Assembly: GCF_030814475.1 (NCBI RefSeq)
Contig: NZ_JAUSVF010000001.1
Location: forward strand, 641,001 to 705,000
DNA from: Pararhizobium capsulatum DSM 1112
GTDB lineage: Bacteria; Pseudomonadota; Alphaproteobacteria; Rhizobiales; Rhizobiaceae
Length of the DNA stretch: 64,000 bases
Direction: 5' to 3'
A program made the position numbers and the translations under genes. Numbering within the stretch: the stretch's first letter is position 1; each line of letters starts with the position of its first letter. A model generated the notes under the pieces. It worked only from the letters and a program-made list of their open reading frames with translations. It was not told where the DNA came from and did not search any database. Below are positions 34,304-43,850 of the stretch, piece by piece.

Positions 34304-36007
34304 ATGTCTCAAGCCAATCCCACCCGCGACGATTTCGCCGCGCTGCTGCAGGAATCCTTTGCCACGCAGGATCTTGCCGAAGGCTACGTTACCAAGGGTA
34401 TCGTCACCGCCATCGAAAAGGACGTCGCGATCGTCGACGTCGGTCTGAAGGTCGAAGGCCGCATCGCGCTCAAGGAATTCGGCGCCAAGGCCAAGGACGG
34501 CACGCTGAAGGTCGGCGACGAAGTCGAAGTCTATGTCGAGCGCATCGAAAATGCACTTGGCGAAGCTGTTCTGTCGCGCGAGAAGGCTCGCCGCGAAGAG
34601 AGCTGGGTTCGTCTCGAAGTCAAGTTCGAAGCCGGCGAACGCGTCGAAGGCGTCATCTTCAACCAGGTCAAGGGTGGTTTCACCGTCGATCTGGATGGTG
34701 CCGTTGCCTTCCTTCCGCGCTCCCAGGTCGACATCCGTCCGATCCGCGACGTTACCCCGCTGATGCACAACCCGCAGCCCTTCGAAATCCTCAAGATGGA
34801 CAAGCGTCGCGGCAACATCGTCGTATCGCGTCGTACGGTTCTTGAAGAGAGCCGCGCTGAGCAGCGTTCGGAAATCGTTCAGAACCTTGAAGAAGGTCAG
34901 GTTGTTGACGGCGTCGTCAAGAACATCACCGATTACGGTGCGTTCGTTGACCTCGGCGGCATCGACGGCCTGCTGCACGTTACCGACATGGCATGGCGCC
35001 GCGTCAACCATCCGTCGGAGATCCTGTCCATCGGCCAGCAGGTCAAGGTTCAGATCATCCGTATCAACCAGGAAACCCACCGCATCTCGCTCGGCATGAA
35101 GCAGCTCGAGTCGGATCCGTGGGATGGCATCGGTGCCAAGTACCCGGTCGGCAAGAAGATCTCCGGTACTGTCACCAACATCACCGACTACGGCGCATTC
35201 GTAGAGCTGGAGCCGGGCATCGAAGGCCTGATCCACATCTCCGAAATGTCCTGGACCAAGAAGAACGTACATCCCGGCAAGATCCTGTCCACGACGCAGG
35301 AAGTCGACGTTGTCGTTCTCGAAGTTGACCCGACCAAGCGCCGCATCTCGCTCGGCCTCAAGCAGACGCTTGAGAACCCGTGGCAGGCCTTCGCGCACAG
35401 CCATCCGGCTGGCACGGAAGTTGAAGGCGAAGTCAAGAACAAGACCGAATTCGGTCTGTTCATCGGTCTCGACGGCGATGTTGACGGCATGGTGCACCTC
35501 TCCGACCTCGACTGGAACCGTCCGGGCGAACAGGTCATCGAAGAGTTCAACAAGGGCGACGTCGTCAAGGCTGTCGTTTTGGATGTGGACGTCGACAAGG
35601 AGCGCATCTCGCTCGGCATCAAGCAGCTTGGCAAGGACTCGGTTGGCGAAGCAGCGGCTTCCGGCGACCTGCGCAAGAATGCTGTCGTTTCGTGCGAAAT
35701 CCTCGCCATCAACGACGGTGGCATCGAAGTGAAGCTTGTCAACCACGAAGACATCACCTCGTTCATCCGCCGTGCCGATCTGTCGCGTGACCGCGACGAG
35801 CAGCGTCCGGAGCGTTTCTCCGTTGGTCAGGTTGTCGACGCCCGCGTCACCAACTTCTCCAAGAAGGATCGCAAGGTCATGCTGTCGATCAAGGCTCTGG
35901 AAATCGCTGAAGAGAAGGAAGCCGTCGCACAGTTCGGTTCGTCCGACTCCGGCGCTTCCCTCGGCGACATCCTCGGCGCGGCTCTGAAGAACCGTTCGGG
36001 CGAATAA
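34304..36007 (+). CDS. rpsA: 30S ribosomal protein S1
   Basis: 567 residues with six S1 RNA-binding domains (for example GYVTKGIVTAIEKDVAIVDV, VDGVVKNITDYGAFVDLGGI, ISGTVTNITDYGAFVELEPG, VEGEVKNKTEFGLFIGLDGD). It binds mRNA on the 30S subunit and promotes initiation. AGGAG lies five bases before the ATG at 34304. The 116-base leader after cmk could hold a promoter or the autoregulatory S1 site, but no structure is assigned. A strong terminator follows. Confidence 0.97.
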   Translation: MSQANPTRDDFAALLQESFATQDLAEGYVTKGIVTAIEKDVAIVDVGLKVEGRIALKEFGAKAKDGTLKVGDEVEVYVERIENALGEAVLSREKARREESWVRLEVKFEAGERVEGVIFNQVKGGFTVDLDGAVAFLPRSQVDIRPIRDVTPLMHNPQPFEILKMDKRRGNIVVSRRTVLEESRAEQRSEIVQNLEEGQVVDGVVKNITDYGAFVDLGGIDGLLHVTDMAWRRVNHPSEILSIGQQVKVQIIRINQETHRISLGMKQLESDPWDGIGAKYPVGKKISGTVTNITDYGAFVELEPGIEGLIHISEMSWTKKNVHPGKILSTTQEVDVVVLEVDPTKRRISLGLKQTLENPWQAFAHSHPAGTEVEGEVKNKTEFGLFIGLDGDVDGMVHLSDLDWNRPGEQVIEEFNKGDVVKAVVLDVDVDKERISLGIKQLGKDSVGEAAASGDLRKNAVVSCEILAINDGGIEVKLVNHEDITSFIRRADLSRDRDEQRPERFSVGQVVDARVTNFSKKDRKVMLSIKALEIAEEKEAVAQFGSSDSGASLGDILGAALKNRSGE

Positions 36008-36031
36008 GTCTTAACTCACGACATCAAGAAG

Positions 36032-36061
36032 CCCGCGGAAAGCAATTTCCGCGGGTTTTTT
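36032..36061 (+). terminator. Intrinsic terminator of rpsA
   Basis: Perfect 10-bp stem CCCGCGGAAA / TTTCCGCGGG with a 4-nt loop, followed by six T, 24 bases after the rpsA stop. Confidence 0.95.
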
Positions 36062-36087
36062 CTTTGAGTGGAATGGTTGCTGCCTTC

Positions 36088-36693
36088 TCAGTTCAGCGGA
36101 ATGGCGTTGGCATCCTTGCCGGACTGATAGGTCGCGGAAAGCGCGTCGTATTTGCGGCTGATCGCCTCGGCGCGTTCCCTCAGATGCTTGCGCTCTGGCT
36201 CCGCAATACGCTCGATCAGATTGTGGATCGACTGGCCCTTCCAGAAGGCGTTTGCCTTGTTGTAGCCGCCCGGCTCCAGGGTGAAGACTTCCTTCAGGAT
36301 CTTGAGATCGTGCGGAATGGAAAAGGCGTCGCGGGAATCCTCGTGGCTGAAGAAGTAGTAGAAGTTATCGAAACCCGCCCAGGTAATCGCCGAAAGACAC
36401 ATCGAGCAAGGCTCGTGCGTCGATAGAAAGATGAGCTCGCGGGAGGCGGGACGGTCGGATTGCGTCATCTCGTAGAAGCGCTTCAGCGTGTGCACTTCGC
36501 CATGCCAGAGCGGATTTTCCGTTTCATTGTTCGTCTCGACGAGAACCGTCGAATAATCAGACTTCCTCATGAGCGCGGCGCCGAAGATTTTGTTGCCCGC
36601 GGCAACACCGGCCTCGGTGGCGGGTATGATGCCGCTTTCCATCGCGGCAAGCAGCGCGTCGAGCAGCTCATAGGTTTCGTTTCGTTCAGTCAT
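36088..36693 (-). CDS. Zinc-dependent nucleoside/nucleobase deaminase family protein
   Basis: 201 residues from the ATG at 36693 with AGAGGA upstream. The cytidine-deaminase-like zinc site is complete: HGEVHTLKRFYE supplies His and the catalytic Glu, and STHEPCSMCLSAITWAG supplies the two Cys. The length and the motif FDNFYYFFSHEDSRDAF differ from tRNA adenosine deaminase. The adjacent gene (77 bases upstream) is an NCS2 purine/xanthine-type permease, so a role in purine or related base salvage is likely. The substrate is not defined by the sequence. Confidence 0.83.
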   Translation of the reverse strand: MTERNETYELLDALLAAMESGIIPATEAGVAAGNKIFGAALMRKSDYSTVLVETNNETENPLWHGEVHTLKRFYEMTQSDRPASRELIFLSTHEPCSMCLSAITWAGFDNFYYFFSHEDSRDAFSIPHDLKILKEVFTLEPGGYNKANAFWKGQSIHNLIERIAEPERKHLRERAEAISRKYDALSATYQSGKDANAIPLN

Positions 36694-36769
36694 GTCGTCC
36701 TCTTTTGATAGGGATGAGGTGTCGCAGGTCAGGCATCTGCAGTTGGCTGCGACCAACTCTCGAAATTGA

Positions 36770-38242
36770 TCAATGGGCTTCCGCTGGGATCAGCTGCACC
36801 TCGGCGCCCTTGGCGTCGTAGAGCTTGCCGTTCAGGAAATAATCGCCGTCATGCAGACGGGCGATGTCCTGATAGCGAATTGTCCGCTCTGTTCCTGCCA
36901 CGAAGACCGACTGCTGGTCCGAATTCCCCAAGGTGAGGTGGTTGAACAGCAGATTGAGAGCGATTGCCATCAGCGCGGCGGAACTGATGCCGGAGTGGAA
37001 GATGGTCGCAACCCAGCCCGGAAAATGCTCGTAGAAGCCGGGAGACGCGATCGGTATCATGCCGAAGCCGATCGAGGTGGCCACGATGACCAGATTCATA
37101 TTGTTGTTGTAGTCGACCTTCGACAGCGTGCGGATGCCGCTGGCGGCAACCGTGCCGAACAGCACGATGCCGGCGCCGCCGAGGACCGAGCTTGGAATTG
37201 CCGCGGCGACCCGGCCCATGACCGGTAGCAGGCCAAGGGCGACCAGGAAAATGCCGCCGGTGGCCACCACGAAACGGCTCTTGACGCCGGTGACGGCAAC
37301 CAGACCGACATTCTGGGCAAAGGCGCTCTGCGTGAAGGAACCGAAGACGGGCGCGACGATGCTGGACAGCATATCGGCGCGAAGGCCGTCACCAAGACGA
37401 CGGGAATCCACCTTCGTACCGACGATCTCGCCGACTGCAAGGATATCCGCCGAGGTCTCGACCAAGGTTACCATAATGACGATGAACATCGAAATGATAG
37501 CCGCGATCTCGAACGTGGGATAACCGAAGTGGAAAACGGCGGGCAGCGCAACGAGTGGCCCGTTGGTGACCTGCGAGAAATTGGTCATGCCCACGACATA
37601 GGCGATGCCCGTGCCGATGATGAGGGCGAGCAGGATCGACAGTCTCGAGATCGAAGCGCTGCCGAGCTTGCTGAGCAGCAGCACGATGAGCAGTGTCACC
37701 GCCGAGAGCTGGATGTTGGCCGGACTGCCGAAGTCGGGCGAGGCGCGGTTGCCGCCCATGGCCCAGAAGGCGGCGACGGGCATCAGCGTCAGGCCGATTG
37801 TGGTAATCACGATGCCGGTAACGAGGGGTGGAAAGAAGCGGGTAATGCGCGAAAAGACCGGCGTGATCAGCAAGCCGATCAGTGATGCCACGATCACAGC
37901 GCCTAGCACGGACTGTATGCCACCGCTACCGGCAATGGCGATCATCGTCGAAACCCCGGAGAACGAGACACCCTGCACAAGCGGCAAGCGGCTGCCGAAG
38001 AACGGCAAGCCCATGGTCTGCAGGATCGTGGCGAGCCCGCCGGCAAACAGCGACGCGGTGATCAACAGACCCGTATCGTTGGCACTCAGCCCTGCGGCTT
38101 GACCCAGAATGAGCGGAACGGCAACGATGCCGCCATACATTGTAAGGACATGTTGAAGTCCGTAGGCGATATTGGCTCCAATGCTGAGCCTCTCGTCTTC
38201 CGGACATAGGTATGATGCTTTTTCCTCTGTTATGTTTGCCAA
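36770..38242 (-). CDS. NCS2-family nucleobase permease (xanthine/urate type)
   Basis: 490 residues with about 12-14 transmembrane segments. NCS2 features: GLQHVLTMYGGIVAVPLILG at the N-terminus, a conserved acidic position in TLVETSADILAVGE, and the family signature QNVGLVAVTGVKSR. It takes up purine bases or uric acid with protons or sodium. GGAGGAGATA before the ATG is a strong ribosome site. Probably co-transcribed with the deaminase gene. The substrate is inferred from family and context. Confidence 0.9.
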   Translation of the reverse strand: MANITEEKASYLCPEDERLSIGANIAYGLQHVLTMYGGIVAVPLILGQAAGLSANDTGLLITASLFAGGLATILQTMGLPFFGSRLPLVQGVSFSGVSTMIAIAGSGGIQSVLGAVIVASLIGLLITPVFSRITRFFPPLVTGIVITTIGLTLMPVAAFWAMGGNRASPDFGSPANIQLSAVTLLIVLLLSKLGSASISRLSILLALIIGTGIAYVVGMTNFSQVTNGPLVALPAVFHFGYPTFEIAAIISMFIVIMVTLVETSADILAVGEIVGTKVDSRRLGDGLRADMLSSIVAPVFGSFTQSAFAQNVGLVAVTGVKSRFVVATGGIFLVALGLLPVMGRVAAAIPSSVLGGAGIVLFGTVAASGIRTLSKVDYNNNMNLVIVATSIGFGMIPIASPGFYEHFPGWVATIFHSGISSAALMAIALNLLFNHLTLGNSDQQSVFVAGTERTIRYQDIARLHDGDYFLNGKLYDAKGAEVQLIPAEAH

Positions 38243-38406
38243 GGGTATCTCCTCCTATACCTTCGCGAACGTCCCGGTTTCATCGGGACGAGATCAAGCT
38301 AGGGCAGGAGATCGCAAGCAGCCTTCCATAAAAAAGCGAAACACCTTACGGAAAAGCAGGCAAGTGCTGGCGCGCCACTCTTGAAATGACGGCTGGTGCA
38401 TAGGTG

Positions 38407-40269
38407 CTAGCTGAAGCCGCCGAGGCGGCTGTAAAGCGCATAAGTATCGGAATCGCTGACATTTTCGTTGGGCGTGTTGACACCTTCCGAGAGTTCTTCG
38501 GCACTGTTGTCACGACGCTCGCCCGCTTCATTATCACGCGGCTCGTCGTCGCCCGAGGCGTCTTCGTCTTCCCGGCGACCAGAATCCTGCCATTCCTCTT
38601 CTTCTGCCATGGATGGAGTATGATTAGACTTGCCTGGCACCGGCATGGCAAGGAAGGGGATGCCCTCACGCAGGAAAAGCGCCTCCGGCAGTCTCTGCGG
38701 CAGCGAATCACGCTGTACATCGTCATTTAGCATGGTGCGGTTTGCAGTGGGGGCAGCCTCGCGTTCAGCGGTATCGAGCTCTGCAGGCATGTCCTGCGTC
38801 AATGGTAAATCGCGCGCCAAGTCGTCGCGCGCCGGTGTGCTTCCCGTTGAAAGCGACTTGCCATTGGCACTGGCGGGCAACTCGTTTTCCGTCCGGGACA
38901 GGGCAAAATCGGCCAGCAGCTGTTCCAGTGGCTCGTTGAGGCCATCGCTCGACAGGGGCATGCCGACCTCGATGAGGGTTTTCAGGGCATCGGCGATCGT
39001 GCGTGCCGTCCGCTCCGACACGGATGGTGCATTATGAGGCGAAGCCGTTTCGCCGGCCTTGTCTTGCGCTTGCCACCGTTCGACATCTGCGGTGCCATCC
39101 GAGGCATCGAGGTGTGACGGGATGTCATCTCCGACCGCAGCGTCCGGACCGGCGTCGTATGGCGCGTATTCCACCTCTTCCGTTTCGATCGCGACCGCAC
39201 CCAGCGAGGTCTGTGGTTCCTCGGCCTTGATTGTCGACGATGCCATGTCGGACAAATCCCCGGTAGCCGACGAGGTCGGAATTTCCAATCCGCCCTCGCC
39301 AGGAAAGGCGGTCTCCAGCGGCAGGTCCATTTCCAGCGCCTGTTTGACCGCGTCGAACAGTTCTTCGTCTATGTCGCCACTGGCAATGGCGATGACCTGC
39401 GCCAGCGTCTCCGGATCGCTTGCAAGGAAGCGCACGACGGCATGAAGCGTCGGGATTGCTTCTCCGCCCAAACCTGAAGCCTGCCGCATGGCGGACATCG
39501 ATGTGGTTGGGCGATCGGAACGTGTTGTCGCATCATGGGTCGTGGGTTCGCCGCTGCTGTCCTCCACGTCATCGGGGGCTCGGTCGATTGCCCGCAGCTC
39601 CTCGTCTACATTGAAGGCGCTGCGCAGGGCAGCCTGCAGCGCACCGGCATCGAATCCACCGGGAACGAAGGCGAAAGCGGCCGATTGCAGGGAGGAAAGC
39701 AGCGGCTGCGCTGGTACGGGCGAGCCGGACAGCCGCGGTTGAGGCTGGGGCAATGCCTGGCCATTCGCCTGCGACGCGGTCGTGCGCGCGACACCAGTCT
39801 GGCCGGGATCAGTCGTTGACCGCTGCGGCATGGCTGGCGCCGCATCAGGACGGCGCGAAGCCTCGGGCAACGGCATGGCCTTGACGATTTCCGCCAGGAC
39901 CCGCACCGAGAGCGTGAGATTGCGCTGGCCGAGCTGCTTTTCAAGGGCAAGACGTGCGGCGGGCGGCAGGGTTTCGATGGCCGCAGCGATGCGCTTGCCA
40001 AAGTCGCGCAGGCTTTCCTGCGGAAGCGGCTCCACTTTCAAAAGACGCGACAGTGTGTCGAGGAGGCGCACCAGCGCTTCTTTCGGCAGGACCTCGGTCC
40101 CGACGAGATGCCGGTTCAGGGTTTCGAGAATGCGCAGTGCCGCTTCCGAGCGCTGGCCGGACTGGGCCGCCTGCTTCGGTGCAACCGTTTCCTTCGCCGG
40201 CACCTCGCCTGTGGGAATGGCAGCGGCGGGCGAGGTCACCGTCTTGACCGTGAGAATGGGTGTCAGCAT
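38407..40269 (-). CDS. Large acidic, low-complexity protein of unknown function
   Basis: 620 residues from the ATG at 40269, which has GGGAG six bases upstream; the frame is open to 40659, but the extra part is unlike the rest. An N-terminal third with helical repeats (ALRILETLNRHLVGTEVLPK, LVRLLDTLSRLLKVEPLPQE) gives way to Pro/Ala/Ser-rich linkers, and the C-terminal half is strongly acidic, ending EEEEWQDSGRREDED … YALYSRLGGFS. No transmembrane segment or signal peptide. It may be a scaffold or a FliK-like length-control protein, but the FliK C-terminal domain is not evident. No flagellar genes are nearby. Confidence 0.6.
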   Translation of the reverse strand: MLTPILTVKTVTSPAAAIPTGEVPAKETVAPKQAAQSGQRSEAALRILETLNRHLVGTEVLPKEALVRLLDTLSRLLKVEPLPQESLRDFGKRIAAAIETLPPAARLALEKQLGQRNLTLSVRVLAEIVKAMPLPEASRRPDAAPAMPQRSTTDPGQTGVARTTASQANGQALPQPQPRLSGSPVPAQPLLSSLQSAAFAFVPGGFDAGALQAALRSAFNVDEELRAIDRAPDDVEDSSGEPTTHDATTRSDRPTTSMSAMRQASGLGGEAIPTLHAVVRFLASDPETLAQVIAIASGDIDEELFDAVKQALEMDLPLETAFPGEGGLEIPTSSATGDLSDMASSTIKAEEPQTSLGAVAIETEEVEYAPYDAGPDAAVGDDIPSHLDASDGTADVERWQAQDKAGETASPHNAPSVSERTARTIADALKTLIEVGMPLSSDGLNEPLEQLLADFALSRTENELPASANGKSLSTGSTPARDDLARDLPLTQDMPAELDTAEREAAPTANRTMLNDDVQRDSLPQRLPEALFLREGIPFLAMPVPGKSNHTPSMAEEEEWQDSGRREDEDASGDDEPRDNEAGERRDNSAEELSEGVNTPNENVSDSDTYALYSRLGGFS

Positions 40270-40630
40270 CGCAATCTCCCGTCCGCTCGTGTTTCCCGCT
40301 TGTGTTTCGCCAACCGGCGTTGCCGGCATATTTAAAAATCGGCGGCCGTCGGCAGTGCCGGGTGACAAGGGAGATCGTCTGGGCGATGGAATAGAGCGCG
40401 TCATGCGCAGGCCCGGATGATAAATGCCACCCTCGGCAGTCTGCAGCATTCTCGACCGCGGCTTGCGATCGTCTTCATAGATTATCAATTTATGCGGAAA
40501 TTCTTGATACTTCATTAAGCATATTGCGGTTGCGAAGAGCCATGTCACTCGCCTTTGCTTTGTGCTTGCCGCTCTCCGGGGCCTCGCGTACATCTGGCAA
40601 AAATCGACAGCCGCTTCGGGGAGGAGCGAT

Positions 40631-42013
40631 ATGGACTTCGGCAACCCAATCCTGAACACCGACAGTTACAAGTTCGGGCATTTTCTACAATATCCGCCGG
40701 GAACCCGGGCCATCTCCTCCTACATTGAGACCCGTGGTCAGCCCGACGAGGCGGATGTGTTGTTCTTCGGGCTGCAGATGTTCCTCAAGGACTATCTCGC
40801 ACGCCCGGTGACGCGCGCCGATGTCGATGAAGCGGAAGCGATTGTCACCGCCCATGGTCAACCTTTCGACCGCGACGGATGGCTCCATATCGTTGAGCGG
40901 TTTGGTGGCTATCTGCCGCTTCGGATCGAAGCATTGCCGGAAGGAACGCTGGTGCGGCGCGGCGTTCCGCTCGTCCAGGTCGTTAATACCGATCCGCGAT
41001 GCTTTTGGTTGACCTCCCATATCGAGACCGCATTGCTGCGCGCCGTCTGGTATCCGTCCACCGTCGCCAGCCAGATCCGCAAGCTGAAGCGTATCCTCCA
41101 GCCGATGCTGGAAAAAACAGCTGACAATCCCGAGGCCGTGCTGCCCTTCAGCCTTCATGATTTTGGCGCACGCGGCGCAACCTCCATGGAGCAGGCAGGC
41201 CTCGGCGGGGCGGCCCACCTCGTGCATTTCCGCGCCACCGACACGATGACCGGCATCCTCTATGCCCGACGCTATTACGATGCGGCGATGGCCGGTCTCT
41301 CCATGCCCGCGTCCGAGCACTCGACGATGACCACCTGGCGCGTGGGCGGAGAAACCCGCGCCTATGCCAACATGGTCGATCATTTCGCGGCCAAAGGCAG
41401 CGTGTCCGTCGTTTCCGACAGCTTTGACATCAACTACGCCGTCACCGAGATCTGGGGCAAGGAACTGAGGGAAAAGGTAAAGGCCAGCGGCGGCCGCGTC
41501 GTCATTCGCCCCGACAGCGGCGATCCGATCGAAACGCCCGTGCATGTGGTGCGCCAGCTCGATTATCATTTCGGCTCCACGCTGAACGGCAAGGGATACA
41601 AGGTGCTGCATCCCTCCGTCCGGGTGCTGCAGGGGGATGGCCTGTCTTCTGCCGACATGGGGCAGATCCTCGGCCGGCTGGAAGCGTTTGGCTTCTCGGC
41701 GGAAAACATCTCCTTTGCCATGGGGTCGGGCATCCTGCAGAAGGTGAACCGCGATACCTATTCCTTTGCCATGAAGGCGAACGGTCGAATGGACGACAAG
41801 GGCCGCTGGCACGATGTCTTCAAGCGACCTGCGACGATGAATGTGAAGGCTTCTAAGGCAGGGCGGCAGGCTGTCGTGAACACTGCCCTTGGGCTTGAGG
41901 CCGTGCGGCTTGCCGACCTCGGCGACCGCCACAACCACCTTATCCCTATCTGGGAAAATGGCCGATTGCTCAAGGACTGGAGCCTTGCGGAGGTGCGCGA
42001 ACGCGCCCGCTGA
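40631..42013 (+). CDS. nadV: Nicotinamide phosphoribosyltransferase
   Basis: 460 residues from the ATG at 40631 with GGGGAGGAG just upstream. Clear Nampt/NadV features: NTDSYKFGHFLQYPPGT at the N-terminus, SLHDFGARGATSMEQAG, VVSDSFDINYAV and the PRPP-site RPDSGDPIETP. It makes nicotinamide mononucleotide from nicotinamide and PRPP, a one-enzyme entry to NAD salvage. It is followed by a small DUF6665-like gene after 82 bases on the same strand. Confidence 0.95.
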   Translation: MDFGNPILNTDSYKFGHFLQYPPGTRAISSYIETRGQPDEADVLFFGLQMFLKDYLARPVTRADVDEAEAIVTAHGQPFDRDGWLHIVERFGGYLPLRIEALPEGTLVRRGVPLVQVVNTDPRCFWLTSHIETALLRAVWYPSTVASQIRKLKRILQPMLEKTADNPEAVLPFSLHDFGARGATSMEQAGLGGAAHLVHFRATDTMTGILYARRYYDAAMAGLSMPASEHSTMTTWRVGGETRAYANMVDHFAAKGSVSVVSDSFDINYAVTEIWGKELREKVKASGGRVVIRPDSGDPIETPVHVVRQLDYHFGSTLNGKGYKVLHPSVRVLQGDGLSSADMGQILGRLEAFGFSAENISFAMGSGILQKVNRDTYSFAMKANGRMDDKGRWHDVFKRPATMNVKASKAGRQAVVNTALGLEAVRLADLGDRHNHLIPIWENGRLLKDWSLAEVRERAR

Positions 42014-42095
42014 AAGCGCCGTTCGGTATGAGAATGGTCTTGCGGATTGGCGTGGCGCGCTCCATGTTTCCTGGCGAGAAAACAGGAAGCTTCCC

Positions 42096-42431
42096 ATGAC
42101 GGTTCGCCCACCGCAGGCGCTTGCACCTTCCTTCAGCCGTAACAGCGGGCTGAACCTGCTCGAATACGAGCTGATGTCCGAGCGGGCCGATTCGCTTGGC
42201 CGCCATGGCCTGAAAGTGGAAAAGGCGATTGCCGCTCTCGCCGCGATTGACCTGCACACCCCGCCGGAGCGGCGCGAGGCACTGTTGAATGAAGCGGCAG
42301 ATGTCGTCTGGGCGTTCTTCATTCAGCGCGAAATCTGTGGCCTGCGTTCAAATCGCGATGCCATCCAGCGCTATGGCATCCCTAAACAAGTGATTGCCCG
42401 ACTTGGGATCGTGCGACCGAAGTCGATCTAG
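42096..42431 (+). CDS. DUF6665-like small protein
   Basis: 111 residues from the ATG at 42096 with AGGAAG seven bases upstream. The sequence is helical: LLEYELMSERADSLGRHGL, EKAIAAL and ALLNEAADVVWAFFIQREIC, as in a family of short alphaproteobacterial proteins of unknown function. The TAG stop is the first TAG of a dispersed palindromic repeat. Probably co-transcribed with nadV. Confidence 0.75.
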   Translation: MTVRPPQALAPSFSRNSGLNLLEYELMSERADSLGRHGLKVEKAIAALAAIDLHTPPERREALLNEAADVVWAFFIQREICGLRSNRDAIQRYGIPKQVIARLGIVRPKSI

Positions 42432-42530
42432 AGGATGTCTGGTTCAGATTGAACCAGACATCCTCTAGCTCCTTTTGTTTCCGTTTGTCTTTTCGGGAAA
42501 ACCGGTTTCCACTTTTCCCTGACAAACTCT
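42428..42530 (-). repeat. Dispersed RIME-like palindromic element, copy 2
   Basis: Opposite orientation to the copy at 1336-1437. Palindrome CTAGAGGATGTC … GACATCCTCTAG at 42428-42468, then a conserved tail to TGACAAACTC. It supplies the stop codon of the gene that reads into it, as at copy 1. Confidence 0.9.
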
Positions 42531-42591
42531 AGCCGCCGGAAAGCCGCAGCGATCGGTTCCCCAGTGTTTCAGGACTTTCCAGCTGCCCAAT

Positions 42592-43218
42592 TCAGCTGTG
42601 TGCGAAAATGTCGGTTTCTTCCCATCCGAGAAGATCGAGCTTGCAGCGTGTCGGCAGGAACGCGAAGCATGCATCCGCATGCTCCATGCGCCCGTCGCGC
42701 AGCAGGCGCGCTGTGAGTTTGTCGCGCAGGGCATGAAGATGCAGCACATCCGAAGCCGCATATTCGAGCTGCGCCTGCGAGAGCTTTTCAGCACCCCAGT
42801 CGGAAGACTGCTGTTGCTTGGAGATATCAACTTCAAGCAGTTCCTTGAGATTGTCCTTCAGGCCGTGGCGGTCCGTATAGGTGCGGGTCAGTCGCGAGGC
42901 AATCTTGGTGCAAAACACCGGTGTCGTCGTGACGCCGAAGGTGTGAAACAGAACGGCAATATCGAAGCGCCCGAAGTGAAAGATCTTCTGCCGGGTCGGA
43001 TCCTCAAGCATGGCAACCAGTTTGGGCGCCTGCTTCTGTCCCGCGGCGATCTGGATGACATCGGCCGTTCCGTCGCCGGGGGAAAGCTGGACGACACAGA
43101 GACGGTCGCGGCGCGGGATCAGGCCAAGGGTTTCGGTGTCGATGGCAATCGCGCCTCTGTAGCGCTCGGCATCGGCGGCCGGGATATCGCCATTGTGAAA
43201 CCGTATTGTAGTGGCCAT
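42592..43218 (-). CDS. Ribonuclease D-like 3'-5' exonuclease
   Basis: 208 residues from the ATG at 43218 (GGAG seven bases upstream). A single DEDD exonuclease domain with Exo I AIDTETLGLIP, Exo II HFGRFDIAVL and Exo III YAASDVLHLHALRD. The HRDC domains of full RNase D are absent, which is common for the short alphaproteobacterial form. It should trim 3' ends of structured RNAs. Confidence 0.9.
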   Translation of the reverse strand: MATTIRFHNGDIPAADAERYRGAIAIDTETLGLIPRRDRLCVVQLSPGDGTADVIQIAAGQKQAPKLVAMLEDPTRQKIFHFGRFDIAVLFHTFGVTTTPVFCTKIASRLTRTYTDRHGLKDNLKELLEVDISKQQQSSDWGAEKLSQAQLEYAASDVLHLHALRDKLTARLLRDGRMEHADACFAFLPTRCKLDLLGWEETDIFAHS

Positions 43219-43318
43219 GGAAAATCTCCACATGTCATATAGATGGATGCGCTATAACGCATGTGGCTGTGGAGCGATACCGTTTCAACATGCACAGCAA
43301 GGTAAGCTGGAGTAGAGG

Positions 43319-43657
43319 ATGTCATTGTCGAAAATCCGGTTCCTGTTGCCCGCCACCCTGCTGCTCCTGGTTCCTGCGTCCGTCCACGCGCAGCTCGCGG
43401 CAGCGAATGAGGCTTCTCCCCCGCGCGAGATCGCGCAATTCTTCAACGACCTGCCGGGCGTTCACGCCCAGGACCTGCTCAACGAGCCAAGCAAGGTGGT
43501 TTGCGAGCAAATCGTGCAACACCGGCCAGGCGTCGAGCCGACCAATGGTCTGCGCTACCACGTTCTCAACAGCTGCAGTGATGAAGGTGGTCCTGCATTC
43601 CAATCTCCGCAGTTACCGCTTTCCCTTGAGCGTGAAAAACGGGGACTTGGTTACTGA
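43319..43657 (+). CDS. Small secreted protein of unknown function
   Basis: 112 residues. GGAG stands six bases before the ATG. Signal peptide FLLPATLLLLVPASVHA, cleavage after VHA. The mature part has two cysteines (KVVCEQIVQ and LNSCSDEGG) and no recognised domain. Divergent from the exonuclease gene. Confidence 0.6.
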   Translation: MSLSKIRFLLPATLLLLVPASVHAQLAAANEASPPREIAQFFNDLPGVHAQDLLNEPSKVVCEQIVQHRPGVEPTNGLRYHVLNSCSDEGGPAFQSPQLPLSLEREKRGLGY

Positions 43658-43850
43658 GAAAAGTATTTCGGGCGAACTTCGGCGCCGTGCTCTATGCGTA
43701 AGATTCCGGCTACCTACCCGCAAAACCTTGTATCTTAAGCATTTCACGAGAATCCGTATTGACAGTCGCCATAAGAGGATTCTAATGTGGTTAGTATAAG
43801 TTTAATGGCGTCAGGCGTACAGAGTCTTTCGCATATTGAGAGGTTTTATT

